Assembly: GCF_945859685.1 (NCBI RefSeq)
Contig: NC_079148.1
Coordinates: 868,001 to 932,000, forward strand
DNA length: 64,000 nt
Reading direction: 5' to 3'
Source of the DNA: Eupeodes corollae
Lineage: Eukaryota; Arthropoda; Insecta; Diptera; Syrphidae
Below the pieces are notes generated by a model. That model had not been told where the DNA came from, ran no database searches, and was given only the letters and a program-made list of their open reading frames with translations. Positions 9,157 to 22,800 of this stretch are shown piece by piece (position 1 is the stretch's first letter; the number at the start of each line of letters is the position of its first letter). The translations under genes were made by a program, and so were the position numbers.

Positions 9157-10754
9157 TAGGGTTGCCATGTCATGGTCAATTTCAAAATATTTGTAGCCCA
9201 AATTCGCAGTTTAAAAAGTAGCCCAAATAATAGCCCAATTTGAATTTAATCTGGTAGCAACATCTAGAACATATTTTTTATTTAAAAACCGTCATACGAA
9301 TATACAAGGTATCAATATTAACGCACTTAAAGATTTAAGGTCGACAAACCAATTTAAAAATGTGTGTAGCCTAAATTTGAAGCCGAAAAAGTAGCACAAA
9401 TAATAGACCATTTTCAACTTAAACTCCGACGGTTTAAATTAAAATGTATTTTATAAAAAAATAGATAAGATATCAATACTTAAAAGCTTAAGTCCGAAAA
9501 TATTTAAAAATATTTGCAACCGAAAATCTGAGCTAAAAAAGTTGCCCAAATAGTAGCTCAATTTCAATACAAAATCTGACCGCTTTAATTAGAATTTATT
9601 TGTATTCAAAAACATCATACAATTAGGTGAGATACAATATTAACGTAGTTAAAGTTTTAAGCCCGATAGCCTTGTTCAAAAATATTTGTAGCCTAAAGTC
9701 AGACCCGAAAAAGTTGCAAATAAAAGGCCAATTTTAACTCAAATAGGCAAGATATTAACATTAATACAGTTAACGTCTTAAGCTCAATAGGCCAATTTTA
9801 TAATGTTTGCAGCCTTAATTTGGAACTGGAAAAGTAGCCCAATTTCAAATAATATTCTGAAAGCTTCAAGTACAATTTAGTTTTCTTAAAAAAAAATATC
9901 AAACAAATAGATGAGGTGTCAACATTAACACTATTTCTATTTTAAGGTCGAAAATCCAATATACAAATATTTTATAGCCTGAATTCGGAGCCGTAAAAGT
10001 AGCTTAAATTATGGGTCAGTATCAATAAAACATTTGACAGTTTTATTTGAAAATATTTGTATTTAAAAACCTTCATAATTAAAAATATTAACGCAGTTAA
10101 AATTTTAAGTTCCACAAACTAGCTCAAAAATATTTGTAGCCCAAATTGGGACCCAAAAAAGTAGCCCAAATAAAAGCCCAATTTCCACTAAAATAGATGA
10201 GGTATCAAAGCAAATACGTTATCGTTTTTAGCTTAATGGTCCAATTTTATAATTTTTGCAGCCCAAATTCAGAGCCGAAAAGTAGCCCAATTTTAAATAA
10301 CTATATGTTTAGTTCTCAATATTAACACGGTTAATATTTTTAGCTCATTTTATAAATATTTGTTTTCAAAATTTGAAGGAACATAGCCCAAATAATAGCC
10401 CAACTTCAAATAAAATAGAGAAGCTTTCAAAATAAACACAGTTAACGTTTTTAACTCGATAGCCCAATATGAAAATATTTGTAGCCCAAATCCCAAAAAG
10501 TATCCAAAATAATAGCCCAATTTGAAATTGAAAATCTGGCAGCATCAACTTACGAATAAAATATCACTCACAGATTAGATTTGGGCTAATTATAGCTCAA
10601 TTATGATTGGGTTGTCAGACAAAAATTAGGTTTGGGCTATTTATTGTCATATAAATGTCATTAGGCTGTTATTTTCTTATTAATTTTTTTTTCGGTAATT
10701 TTGGATGAAAAATAGCCCAATTTGCAATAAATAGCAAAATATGTGGCAAGCCTA
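9157..10754. mobile_element. hAT-like non-autonomous element filled with internal tandem repeats
   Basis: The ends are inverted: TAGGGTTGCCATGT at 9157-9170 against TAGGCTTGCCACAT read inward from 10754. TAGGGTTGCCA-type termini are usual for hAT elements. The flanking octamers TTTAGCGC (9149-9156) and TTCTGCGC (10756-10763) agree at 6 of 8 positions with a one-base offset, compatible with an old 8-bp target duplication. There is no transposase. The whole interior is the degenerate repeat array listed separately. Superfamily assignment is inference from termini. Confidence 0.55.
9184..10545 (+). repeat. Degenerate tandem repeat, about ten units of 100-175 bp
   Basis: Units begin with AAAATATTTGTAGCCCAAAT-like sequence at roughly 9184, 9357, 9508, 9679, 9800, 9966, 10126, 10248, 10352 and 10472. 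Each continues with a 'gagCCGAAAAAGTAGCCCAAATAATAGCCCAATTT'-type block (given as a loose consensus in parts: CCGAAAAAGTAGCCCA and AATAATAGCCCAATTT). Longer units add a segment with CATACGAATA...GGTATCAATATTAACGC. Copies are strongly diverged, so the array is old. Confidence 0.8.
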
Positions 10755-12066
10755 TTTCTGCGCTACGAACCTTACATAAATATCTATACGTGTGATACAG
10801 GTAAGAAGAATAAGTGATATAGCGGTCGGTATGCATATGCAATAATGTGCATATGCCAAGTGCATCCGAAGAGCACACTCCAAAGAAATGAATGAAACGA
10901 TATGATGTGGAAATCAGTCATGAGGATACTTGGAGATGCTCTCTCCAACTTCTGATGATAGATAGTCGTCCTGGCATAGTGGCATGATGGCATAAAGCAT
11001 AGGTACGAGGTACACCAGTAGTTCTGGTATTGGTACTGGGTACTTGGATACTTCAATGCCAAAGAACACACATCATATTGTCGATTGAAAGGTTCCTTTC
11101 CTTGCCTTTCCTTGCCTTTGCTTTCCTTTTGGTTTTGCTTTTGCTATTCCAAGTTCCAACTCTGAACAAGGTCGCGTATAAAATACAAACCGTATTTATG
11201 TAGAATACGTAACGTAACCATATGTAGGTACATTTGTTTGTATGTTTGAATTAAATGTGGTTTATCGATTGATATCGACTGTTATAGCTACGTGCCTTAA
11301 TATGGAAAAATTGTCCTCGTCCTCGACATCATCATTATCATCATCATCACCAACATCATCATCATCATCATGGAAGTAGTCGTCGTCCTGGTCTTATTCG
11401 TATTCGTTGTAGATGTCGTCTTCGTCGTCGTAGTCAAAATCGTCCTCGTTTTCAAATTCATGCAGTATACGACAAAGACGACGACTACGACGATGAGGAC
11501 GACTATGACTCTCTATATGTGAAGTATAAGGATTAAATGACATTTTTCTCATTTGGAATCGATTTTTGTGCGATTGACACTTTTCTATTTTCGATTGCTA
11601 CATTTTGTTTGAATGTTTACAACACGCCTGGCCCGTTGCCTGCCATCATGTATTCCTTAAGCTGCTATATAACCAAATATCGGATTTATGTACGGTACGA
11701 GTAGTAGATATGAATGCAAAATAACGTGTAGCTATTTTTAAAGGCGATTAATTTAATGGGGCCCTTAGAAAATAAAGGTAACATAAAAGCGGAAATAGGG
11801 AGGTGCATACTTTCATGGAAGAGATCCTTATTGTTTTGGAGAATATTTCTGTTTTGGGTTTAAAAGATTCATGAAACACAGATTAACAGAATTTTTAGTT
11901 TCGAACTATACACTTTTAGTTAAAGACCTAAAAATTGGTTTATTGACGTTTTCATAGAACTTAATCCAAAAATCATTGTACAAAATAAATGTCGTAAAAT
12001 TTGAAAGGGATGGATAAAATGCGAGTGTGATTTTGCTAATTAAAAATCTAGATTAAATTTTTAAAA
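10755..12066. other. Non-coding stretch with simple repeats
   Basis: No gene recognised. It holds a pyrimidine-rich CCTTGCCTTTC run (11097-11135) and the trinucleotide block listed next. Open frames here on the minus strand (10669-11071) overlap each other and look like chance. Confidence 0.55.
11316..11475 (+). repeat. Imperfect ATC/GTC trinucleotide microsatellite
   Basis: Runs of CATCATCATC, TCGTCGTC and GTCGTCTTCGTCGTCG, followed on the right by the complementary GACGACGACTACGACGA (11478-11495), which together could fold into a long imperfect hairpin. Confidence 0.8.
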
Positions 12067-12441
12067 TCTTTAAGGTTTGCTTGCTTGTTTGTTTGTTTGT
12101 TTGAACGTATCAATTTCAGGGACTACTGGTCCGATTTGAAAAATTCTTTCAGCGTTAAATAGCACATTTATTAAAGGCCATGTAACGTAACGCCAAGACT
12201 TGTGCGAGTGGAGGATAAATACAAAATATTTAAAAATCACGGATTTTTTTAATTTTGAGAGCGTCCACCGCGTGCACTGCGGAAACGGTTAAAGTTTTGC
12301 TAACATAGTTTTTGACAGAAATGTTTTCCTTTAATAGTTCAGTGTATCTATAAAATTAGGTCACTGTAACCTTTTTTATGGTTACCTAATGTGTCCTAAA
12401 ATAAAGCATGCGAGCAACATCGAGGGACGCAGCTAAGCTAG
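12067..12441 (+). mobile_element. Short non-autonomous Helitron
   Basis: Begins TCTTTAAGG (TC at 12067-12068), runs into a TTTG repeat (12080-12111), then carries the conserved ACTACTGGTCCGATTTGAAA and AATTCTTTCAGCGTTAAATA blocks shared with the 16.5, 30.4 and 31.2 kb copies. It ends GCTAAGCTAG (CTAG at 12438-12441) followed by T, the Helitron 3' rule. 375 bp, no coding capacity. Confidence 0.72.
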
Positions 12442-13022
12442 TAGTTTAATATTTTACTAAAGTTTAAATAAAAAATTGCTACTTTACTAACATTTTAAAA
12501 TACTAGGTACCCAAATTTAGGTTCGTTTGCTTTGTTTTATGTTTTTCAATCATGAACTGTCATTTTTTAGGCGTGTTCTGTTATTTTTTTTGTAATTTTA
12601 TATGAACCTTATAATTCCACAACATCGTTAAGGAAGCTTGCAGTTAAATGTCACACATTTCTAGGAGATGACTTACATAAAATTAATAAAATTATCAAAT
12701 TATTTTTCTTCGGAAAGTTTTCAATCATCAATTTTTACATTTCGTAAAGATTTCTTCAAACGTCATTGTGACTTTAAGAATTGGGTGTGTTCAGAAATAT
12801 GAAAAATTGACATCTTAGAAAACAAATCAAGACTCTGACCTTGTTCTGTAAATATCACATTGCATTATTAAAAATAATTGTATGACATTTTTATTAAGGT
12901 CTTATTGTATAAACAATTCTTTACAAAAATTGTATATTTTCTAACTTTTACACTTAACTTCACTATTTTTGTATGGTTATTTAACATTTTCAATAGTTTC
13001 GAGACATAAGACAAAATAACTC
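12442..13022. other. AT-rich spacer, nothing recognised
   Basis: No gene. The minus-strand 106-codon open frame at 12868-13188 overlaps the following MITE and reads as low-complexity AT translation, so it is not called. Confidence 0.6.
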
Positions 13023-13428
13023 TAAGGCGCCAGTTATAGCTATCATTGGTTTTCATCATTGAAAACAAACAGTGGAATTTTTGGTGGTTTATAGCTATTG
13101 AAAGCCACCGGTAAATTTTTACTGACAAAAATCTGCCATTGAAATTGTGTAAAATTAGAACATAACTCAGTTGAACGATTTGTTTCACTTTTTAACATAA
13201 AAGTATTAGCTGTTCAGGAAAATGAATTTCCGTCCGAAAAATAGAAAAATACATTTTTAGAGAAAAATAAATGCGTCATTACACTTTTTTCCTCAAGAAA
13301 GAAAATTCTTTGTGTGATTTCCGATCGATCAGTATATAATTTTAATTTCTAATCAAAGAGAAACACCGTCAAAAACGATTAATAAATTTGTCTCGATCGA
13401 TTTTAATGATAGCTTTAACTAGCGCCTA
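13023..13428. mobile_element. MITE copy with inverted ends around GCCAGTTATAGCTATCATTG
   Basis: Left end GGCGCCAGTTATAGCTATCA (from 13027) and right end TGATAGCTTTAACTAGCGCC (to about 13425) are inverted versions of each other. CTAA occurs on both outer sides (about 13022-13026 and 13425-13428), a candidate 4-bp target duplication. The interior 13190-13260 is shared, inverted, with 2270-2350. About 400 bp, no coding capacity. Confidence 0.7.
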
Positions 13429-16339
13429 ACTCCTTCACACTTCTTAGCTGTCAAACAAAGACGTTCTACACTTGACTTGAAGAATGGAATAAATGGCAGC
13501 GTTCAATGTTAAATAAGCTCTTCTAGGCGGTTATAGGATACTTTATTGAATCAGTTGCATAAAATGAGATATCTGTCAAAAGTTTCTGATGTTCATAAAA
13601 ACTAGACAAAGATTTAAATTTCTACATTGAAAATGGTTGTTCTATAAAATTTCAATCGTTAATTTTGTATAAAACTATGTACTTCAAATATATTTTCAAA
13701 ATTTCAGGTTTCTTTATATTCAGCTTTATGTTTTTAATATATTGAAACAGCTATTCTGTCAGATAGCCACAAACACTAGAAATTCTTGGATAGCTTTAGA
13801 TTTGATTTTTGATAGCCGTGGTAGTTCATATTTGAGATTAAATTCTGACAGTTAAATAAAGTGCTGAAGCGACTTTGAAACTTGCTTTGACCTTTTTGTT
13901 ATCTAAATCGAGTTAAAATTAGCTTCATTCAACTCAATCCAATTGGGGAGCGATGTTAAATTGAAATTTGCAACGGAAACCCTGGTTTAAAGAGATTGAC
14001 AGCTGATACCTTCCTTTTTAATGTGTAATGCAATAAATTTATATGTGAAGCTTCAAATGTCATGTCAACTTTATTTCAATTTAACTCCAATCCGAGTTGA
14101 GAATGACACAAATCAGGATCTAAAGTCCGTCCATATTTCAACTCAAGCTCTCGATTTTGCTTGTAAACGTAGCAAACGATATCAATTCAAAACTGATGTT
14201 TTTAACATAAGACATCTTGTCAACAGTGTCCCTATTAACTGTCAAATAAAAGTGGAAATCTATTCTATGAAAGTTTAGGTGCATCACTGTATATCTGTAA
14301 GAAGTTTCCGTCTCATTTGAGTAAAAGACTTTTCTAATAATTTCTCTTAAACCTCTTGAAAAGTCGGTGACTTATCCTAAATCCACTCCTGCTATACTAA
14401 TATAAGAACTTTAGCTGTTATGGCATCGACAAATAAAAATAAAATTTGACATAACAATAATGTGTATTTCCTGATGGCAGATGATGGCAAGGGATTTGTG
14501 AGTCAAAACCCTTCCTCCACAACGTCCTAGGTCCTTCCAAAAATAAACGAAAAAAGAACTAACTATAAAGGTATAAGTATTGGCGGTAAAGTGTTCCGTG
14601 CCTTATAACCATTTAGGTGGGTATCCACATTGGTAATCAAAGAGATGTTTATTCTTTTGTTTACTGGTGAAAGAGGAAAAAGTGAAAATGTCACTTTTTT
14701 CTACATATCTGATTCCATTTTCCAAAGTGAGGAGAAGTTCCTTGGTTATACGTTTATAGTTCACTTCCGCTTAGCACTGCACCGCTCAGCACCGTACCGC
14801 ACAGCACATCAGAAAAAATGTTCATTTTTAATTGCATCCGAATGATTCGAAAGAAAATAATTCCACTTTTCACCAGATAGATAGGGAGGAATGCATTTCT
14901 ATTTCAGTTCAGGTTTTGAATGACAAATTGTTTTAGACCTCATTTTTTAACCAAAAAATTAGAGAAGAAAAATAAAAAAAAAACCAAAACAAGGTTGACA
15001 GAATCCATTTATTGAAAATGAGGGTTTTCATTCTCGTTTTCGTTTTAGTTCTGCTGATGCTGCATCTGTGATAAATGTTACATAAACCACATATGGTTGG
15101 ATAATATTTGAAAATTATATTTTGAAATTACATTTGACATAAGCCTTAGTTATAAGGAAATTCTTTTTTCGTTTTTCTATGATGGCTAACCTAAAATGAT
15201 GTCTATATCTGTCTCTTTAGCTATATTCGTAGATAGGTATTTAACTATATGCAGGATGTGGATTTTTGTGTGACGAACAAGTCGGCTGTCTATAGATACT
15301 TAGATAGGAATGGAACATGAAGGATTCTATGGTGTAGGGAAGGTGGATGTTTGATATTTACCTTGAAAACTTGGTCATGTTCCTCCTACTACTATACTAC
15401 GTTATAGGTTATGTTGGAAATCGCATGAGTAATTTTTGGTGTACATTCTTCATGAGGGCGATGCGATGTAAAGTTTTTGAAAAGTTTTATATCACTTAAG
15501 GATCAAGTGCTTTTAAGTTTTTGGAGAACTTATATAAAGATAGATTGGAATGAAAAGGGTTTACCTATTTCATTAGAAGCTAAAGATTATGTAATGAATG
15601 AAATAAGAGAATACCTTTGTAAATTTAAATATACATATGTACATACCTTCCCTAAACATGTTATAGGTGTTTGTTCATCTTATGTAAGTTGAGTTTGTAG
15701 GTAAAGTAGGTGGTATGGCAAGTTGATGAGGAAGGAATGTTTTATGGGTTAAGTATTTAAGTCTTATTTTTCAATAGATTATATTTTTGGAGCACTAGGA
15801 ATTTCTATCTTCATGTTTTGAGGAAGACGAACGAGGAGCAAACAAAAAACTTTATAGGGAAATGTTTATTACATCTACATAATAATTTTAAATGGAATGT
15901 GATTCAGAGAATTAAATTTATTTATAATTATTTTCTCCCTCATGAATGTTTGGTTCCCATAATAGATTCTCCTTTCTTACATAGTACATAATTATCCTTA
16001 AGGTCCTTTTTTGATTTAAAAAGAATTTTCTAGTTCAAATATAGCTTTTAATCTAATTAATCATAGAATATTAATAAGGTTGGGTATTTATACATATTTT
16101 GAATGATTTAGTTGACAAATTGACTTCTTATTCTTGGGAAATTAGGAATTAGGAGGAGTGTTTTAGATTCCGAAGAAAAACTTAAAAGTTGGAGATATGT
16201 ATTTCTGTATGCCTGAATGCAAATTTTCTTAAAACTTGTGATCTAGTTTTTTTTTGTACACCATACATTTTTTAGAAAGTTTTGTTCGAATTTTAATTTT
16301 ATAATGGCAGAAAACTTTCAATAAAAAGAATATAAATTA
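13429..16339. other. Long AT-rich stretch, nothing recognised
   Basis: No family-like protein in any frame. Short open frames at 14021-14278, 14630-14845 and 15477-15692 have no recognisable domain and AT-driven composition. A degenerate GCAC/CCGC run sits at 14768-14805. Confidence 0.55.
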
Positions 16340-16706
16340 CTAGCTGCACCCGCGGCGTTTCTCTTTACAAAAGGTTATAGTGGAGTGGTTAGAAATATTG
16401 AAGAGGAAGAGTTCTCTCATACATTGTTTTAGTAAAACTTTAATCGTTAGCCCAGCGCACGCAGTTTAAGTTCTCAAAAGGAAAAATAGTTTATGATTCA
16501 GAAATATTCTTTATTGGTGCTCCCCTCGTATTATGCGTAATGTTATATATACTATAGATTTTCTCAATAACTAAAACATATAACACTGAAAGAATTTTTC
16601 AAATCGGACCAGTAGTTCCTGAGATTCTTGTATTCAAACAAGCAAAAAAACAAACAAACAAGCAAAGAAACAAAGAAACTCTTCAGCTTTATAATATCAG
16701 TAAAGA
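16340..16706 (-). mobile_element. Short non-autonomous Helitron, intact termini
   Basis: On the minus strand it begins TCTTTACTGATATTATAAAG (TC at 16706-16705), passes a TTTG-rich tract and the shared AACTACTGGTCCGATTTGAA block, contains a GCGTGCGCTGGGC segment and ends CCGCGGGTGCAGCTAG (CTAG at 16343-16340), followed by T and preceded by A-rich flank as expected. 367 bp, non-coding. It is the best-preserved short Helitron in the window. Confidence 0.82.
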
Positions 16707-16763
16707 CTCAAATTTATTCATGCCACTTTAAACTACATATATACCTAAACTCAAGTGTATTAC

Positions 16764-16802
16764 CCAAGGCGTGTTGGTTAGTGCGTATGACTGTAGTGTA
16801 GT
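16764..16802 (+). repeat. Possible SINE head (tRNA-like A box)
   Basis: GGCGTGTTGGTTAGTGCGTA resembles a tRNA-type A box (TRGYNNARNNG). No B box follows at the right distance, so it is at best a fragment. Low confidence. Confidence 0.2.
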
Positions 16803-19800
16803 GAATTTTTCAACTTTTGTGAATCCAAAAAATTCCGTACTTTCAAAAACGTAAGTGTTCCGAAAAGTATGAACGTTTCTTTGGGTTATTTATTTACTTA
16901 CATCTGCATCTTCTCTAAAATATGCAAAAAATATTGTAATTTTTGAATTCTGCGTCCTTTTTAACAATCAATGTTTTGTCGACTAAATCTGTTTCATTTC
17001 CCCTTTCCCCTCAAACAATTCATCCCTAATACCTATACTTTTAGAAATGCCTTTCAATTCACTCGTAAGGTAAATGTAGGTCTTACTGTCAAGTATAGTC
17101 AAGTATAGAGATTCTTTCTTAACCGCACATTAAGAATGTGCAATGCCTTATCCAACTCTGTTTTTCCCTCCGAGTTTAAAATTCTAAACTTTATGGCCAA
17201 TTTGTTACAGTACTTCTCTTAAATCCTACTTCCTAAGGCTGTGTTTAAATTTAAAATTTAAGTCAAGTAATAACCCCTTTAGTTTTTGAAAAATAAGTAA
17301 AAAAACTTAAGTCGGCTGAAATGAAAAGCTTTTTATTTAAAAATATAACAAATTGAAAAATAAGAATAAACCTTTTTAAATACGAAAAGAACATACAAAT
17401 TCAACATAGATAAATGCTTTTCCAATAAAAGGTTTCAATTTGAAATTAAAAAAAAACACTAGTATTTTTTGAAACGAATGTATTTAATTTTTGTTTTGTT
17501 TTGTCATAAACAATAGAATGTTTGTCATTAACAATAGATGTTAACCAAATCGCCATTAATTCTATGTTTTTGAGCATTATATCCTTTTCATGAGATTGTA
17601 CATCATCAAATTGCACATTTGCAATTCTATGGATAACTTCCCGAATTCTATGTTAAATGGTTTTGAAGTAGTATCATAGACCTTATCTATCACGTGGCTC
17701 CAAAAAAAAAGTTTAAAGGCTTTAAACCAAAAGATTTGTTGAGCAATTTGATAGCCCATTTTTATAGTAGTTTTTTGATTTTTTTTTCAAAATAGCGTGT
17801 AGTTTTAACTTGTAAAAAATCAAAGAGTGGCAAATTTTAAAAAAGCTTCCCAAATTGAGGGCTTTTCAAAATGAAACCTCTTATTGGAAAAACCTATACT
17901 TTCGTCTGATACCTAATCTCATTTTTGTAACGTTTTTCATTTAATCAAAACAGTGCATGTTTAATTTGCTTTTATTTATAATGCTACTAAATATTTCAAC
18001 GTGCCTTCTCGAAAATAGAGCTCACACTGAAAGGTTTATAAATATTTACAAAAAAAAATCTTATTATTTTCCTTGAGTACTTCTGTGTGTTTTGAAGCAC
18101 TGAAAAAAAAGAAATTCCATCATCTCCTACGCACCCATATTTTACAGGAATTCATTACAAAAAAGGTCAAAGTGTCAGGTATTCCAGAATCCTTAAGTCA
18201 ATTGATTAAAATCTAAAATGCACTCGAATGTTTTTCTTATCTTGATAACCCTGAACTTCAAGCTTATACGTATATTCCTCTTACTCGTATATTTGAATCA
18301 AAGCTTTTAAGTCTTTTTTTTGAGGCGGTTCTCAACCTAAAATAATTCAGCTCGTTTTTGTCCCTTTCTATGTTAGGTATACTTGAGTATATATATATAT
18401 ATGAAAGGTTACTTCCATTAACATTATACCAAAATGAGATGTCAATGGGTTGATAGCATTTTCTCAGGAATTAAACATTAACCTTTATTGTACCCCTACA
18501 TAGGTATAGGTATATTCATAGGTACACATGTTGTGTATTTTTTAAAAAACAAGAAAGAAAAAGGTTCCCTGGTGTTTTGCTTTTTCAAAAACAGTGTCAA
18601 TAAAAATCTTTTCAAACAATGCAAATTCAAGAAATTGGAAAATTAAAGTGTTATTTTTGTTCCTACGAGTATGTTTATAAACATATGAGAGGATATAATA
18701 TATTATGTGTACCTTAGCTCAAATTATGATTGAAGTTAAGATACATATACATTGGGTTTGGATACCTGGAATTTGGAACCTAAGGGACCCATACCCAACA
18801 TATTATTATTATTTATATCAAAAATTAATGCATTTATGGTGTTTTTGGTTTCTGATGTTGTTTGTTGTTGCGTATACTTTAGGAGAAGCTATAACAAAAG
18901 ACTGAAATGAAAAAGATTTGGCCCTTTTTTCTTTTGTTTCAAATATCTACCATATCTAAATATAAATCCTGAATATATATATGTATGTATGAAAGTCATA
19001 TACTATATGCTAATGGAAGAACGTTGTCTTAAAACAAATATACAACCACATCCTGCAAAGATAAATGAATCCCTATGAGCTTATTTTAATATTTAATGTA
19101 AAGTCCGTGGCTTGTGAATTAGTTTCAAATGGATCTTCTATATATGTATGTACTCGTACCTTCCGAATATGCCACGAGTATGTAACAAAAAAGTCGTTGC
19201 CCGCCCGCTTATACCATCGTCTAAACAAAACCAAACCAGCATCAGAGTAAAAGATACAAAAAAGTGTAGAAGGTACCTAAGAATTATTACTACAATCCTC
19301 AGTAGTTCCATTAGATTTCAAAATTAGCAGGAACTCCCCTTTTTATATTTTACAGAGAGAGGGTTTTTGTTGTTGTACGAGTATAAACGCACATAAATAC
19401 ATTTAATAGTCATCTGCATTATATTTACTTTGAGCCAGTTAATAAAACACAAAAATATAAAGGTTTTAAATGAGTTAGGACTTAGGACTTGAAGACATCA
19501 CCACAGAAAAAGCAGTTAACTTAACCAGCCAGCTAGAGGAGCGTTACGTTAGCTAAACGAGAATAGGGTTGTTCGTCGATATTTATGACCCACCTCCTCT
19601 TGGACTTTTAAGGAAACGGAAGTCACGTATTGAAATTAACGACACGAATTGGTTTGGTTGTTATATGGCACCATTGGAGTCGTCCACCACCGACCGCCAT
19701 GCCATGCTACACCATCCTATACCTATTAAGTGAATTGATAAGAAAGTGCTAAACTCAATAAGCCGTAAATTACTTTTTGTAGCATATATAAAATTTTTAT

Positions 19801-22800
19801 ACGAATTGATAGGGAAATAAAATTAAAATAAAAAAACGATTCGGTCAACATTAAATTCGTTTAATGGATCTTTGCAAAATGAATATGAAATATCCTTAAC
19901 TTTTAGATAATTAAATTTATCTATTTCAAAGTCGTCAACTGAAAGTCCGAAAAGATATTAAAATATTGCATCATATTCTATACTTAGTAAGGACTAAATA
20001 CCTAAGTAACTTTCTAATTTTTGCTGCAAAACAGAGTGTTCCAATGATATGTGTCATTTAGAAAAATTTGAATCATTTCAAATCCTTTTCTTTTTTGAAA
20101 TGAATATGAATGTCAATCAAATTGTACCTATCTAAGGTTGTTGATTATCTTCCGACTCTAAAATCAATAAGCAATTTAAGTATTTTTCAAAACCAAGGAA
20201 GCATTACATTGAATGTTTTTCAAAACTTCAAAAGCCATCTTTTAAGTTATAAGAAATTCTACACTTTTCAAGTCATATCTATACCAAACAAATTTGTGCG
20301 TTGCAAAATCACGCTACAATTGTTTGTTAAGAACTATGTTGTGTTTTACCTTAGCTTTGAAAATACCGTCTTATGTGGTTTTTGTTGACATTTATAAAAT
20401 GGTATATTTAAACAGCCTGAACTAAACGAAAAAATTGATAAGTTGGAATTAAAATTTATGAAATTTTGGACCAATGTAATCGCAAAAAAATAATTTGTAT
20501 GACCTTCTATCTTTCGAAATTAAAGAAGACCTTAGGACATTTGGTGAAACTTATAATGAGTTTTCAGCTTACTTTTTATGAAACCACTATTCCGGACTTA
20601 ATTCAAATGTAAGTTTAAGAATGCTTGATCTGATTTCTAGAGTACTTTCAATAAGGGGTTTTATTTTCAATAAGTAATATTTTGACATTAGAAAAGTAAA
20701 AAGAACGCCATTCCTAATAATAGAACAATTCACTACGACAATGGTGTACAATTAAAAGACATGCAAAAGTAAAGAATTTTATAGGTGTACAATACTGAAA
20801 CTGGTGCAGAAATTTAAAATTCAGAGGAATATTTTATAAACATTGACAATAATGTTACTGGTGACAATTTGTTGATTTACAACTAAATTTTGCGAATAAA
20901 ATAGCTTTATTTTCTAAAAACAACTTTAGTACACTTATTTTGAAATGTGTAATGTTGACTGTCACCTATTAATATTTTGTGAAACACAGATTTGTCAGAC
21001 AATTGTTACAAAGAGACATACAATTTTTAAAACTTTAACAAAATTAGCATATCAATGAAAATTGGTAAAGACACTGAAGGCATCGTTATAAATAAGATAC
21101 AAAAAGTCCCTTGTGAATATACAAAATTATTGAGGTTTTTCTGCACAAAAATCCAGGTTTTAGGCTGAAAATTTTAAACTGAATTACTACAAAAAAAAAT
21201 GTTCAGCTAGACTTTAAAGATCATGAAATTTTCTACAAATGAGCTAAAGCTACTTTTATTCTTAAGTCAGCAAGCAAGCGTTTAGTAGTTGCAGCGGTTT
21301 CAAATAAATGTCAAATATCAAAAATATCGATTTTTCATATATCCTATTTGTACGATACTTTGTATTTAGTGTTTATCTATCAGAAAACATATTTTTTAAA
21401 TAGTATAGGATAAGTGTCAATGCTGTTGAAAATATTTTGTATCTTCTTTTGTTAAATATGTAAATGTCCACATAAGAATTTAGACCTTTTTTTGCCAGCA
21501 AGCATATTGCAGGCATTGGGATTAGAAATTGTTGAAATTTTGAAAATTTTCTTTTATTGCATCCTAAATAAAATAAAATAGATAGACTTGACGCCTTATT
21601 TCAAAATGCCTTGGCATACCTAATTAAAATTAATTTTTAAAACACATCTCACAACACGTCTGCACTCGAAAAGCACAATCTACTTCTACATCTTAACATA
21701 CCAACCATTTGTTTCCTCTATAAATAATTTAAGTGTTGACCAAATTGTATTCAATCTTGATGTTTTCAACTCGGCTATTCACTTCTTCAAAAAAAAAAAA
21801 ACACAGCTTGTGTAATAAACATTAAGTGATTTCTTTCAAAGAAGTACTAGATTTTTAAATATCAAAATAAAACCTCTTATTGAAAACCTTGATTTAAACT
21901 AGAAAAAAGATGGAAACTATTCTTTATCAATAAGAAATGTCAACTTGTGAGTTGCTTTTTTTCATCAAATCTAACTTTCCTACAAAATAAAAAAACAAAG
22001 GTATATTAAATTAAATAAAACTAATTTAAAATTTGGAAAAATTGGACCTAAATTACTAAACATAATACGATTGACATTTTTATACACAAGTTTTTTTGTT
22101 GAAATGACCCTTAAGACATTAACAACGTTTTATTCAAAACTTATCTAAAAATTAAGAAAACAAAATAATGTTTTTCTTATAACTTTTTTTGAAACATGAA
22201 CAAAATACTTTTAACTCAAGAAAAAAACGTTTACATACGTAAAGACTATAGGTAGATACTTTACGTTACTCTACTTTACCTTACTTCGAAATAAACAATT
22301 TTTCAATGAATTTTCAAAGGCACGACTTTTGTTTTTTACATTCTGACTCTTGGTTAACATAAAAGATAAATACAACTCATTAGGTACGATGACTTGAAAA
22401 AACTTTTGTGCGAGTAAAGAAAAATGCTTAGAGCAAAAGAAAGTTTAATGTCTAGGACATATAAAGTGGCAGCAACCAGCCAGCGCGGCGGAGCAAACGC
22501 AACACACGGTTATAGACCTTATTGTACTTATACGTATCCTTGTTCGTCCTTTTTTTCTACATAATCAAAAAATAACTTCCAATAGGTACCTAAATGTGTA
22601 ATACATTTTTTTCTATAATTTTTAAACTTTAGTCTATGGCTGTTTGTTTGAAATTCAAACTTTTTTCCTTCTTGAAAACAACCCAAGGAAGAAAAGTAAA
22701 TATTGTATCATCATGACCAAAAAGTAAAGGGATAAACCTCTTTTTTTAAGTAGGGTTTACCTCCTTTAGCTATCTAGACGAATATTATTTAAAAAAGGCT

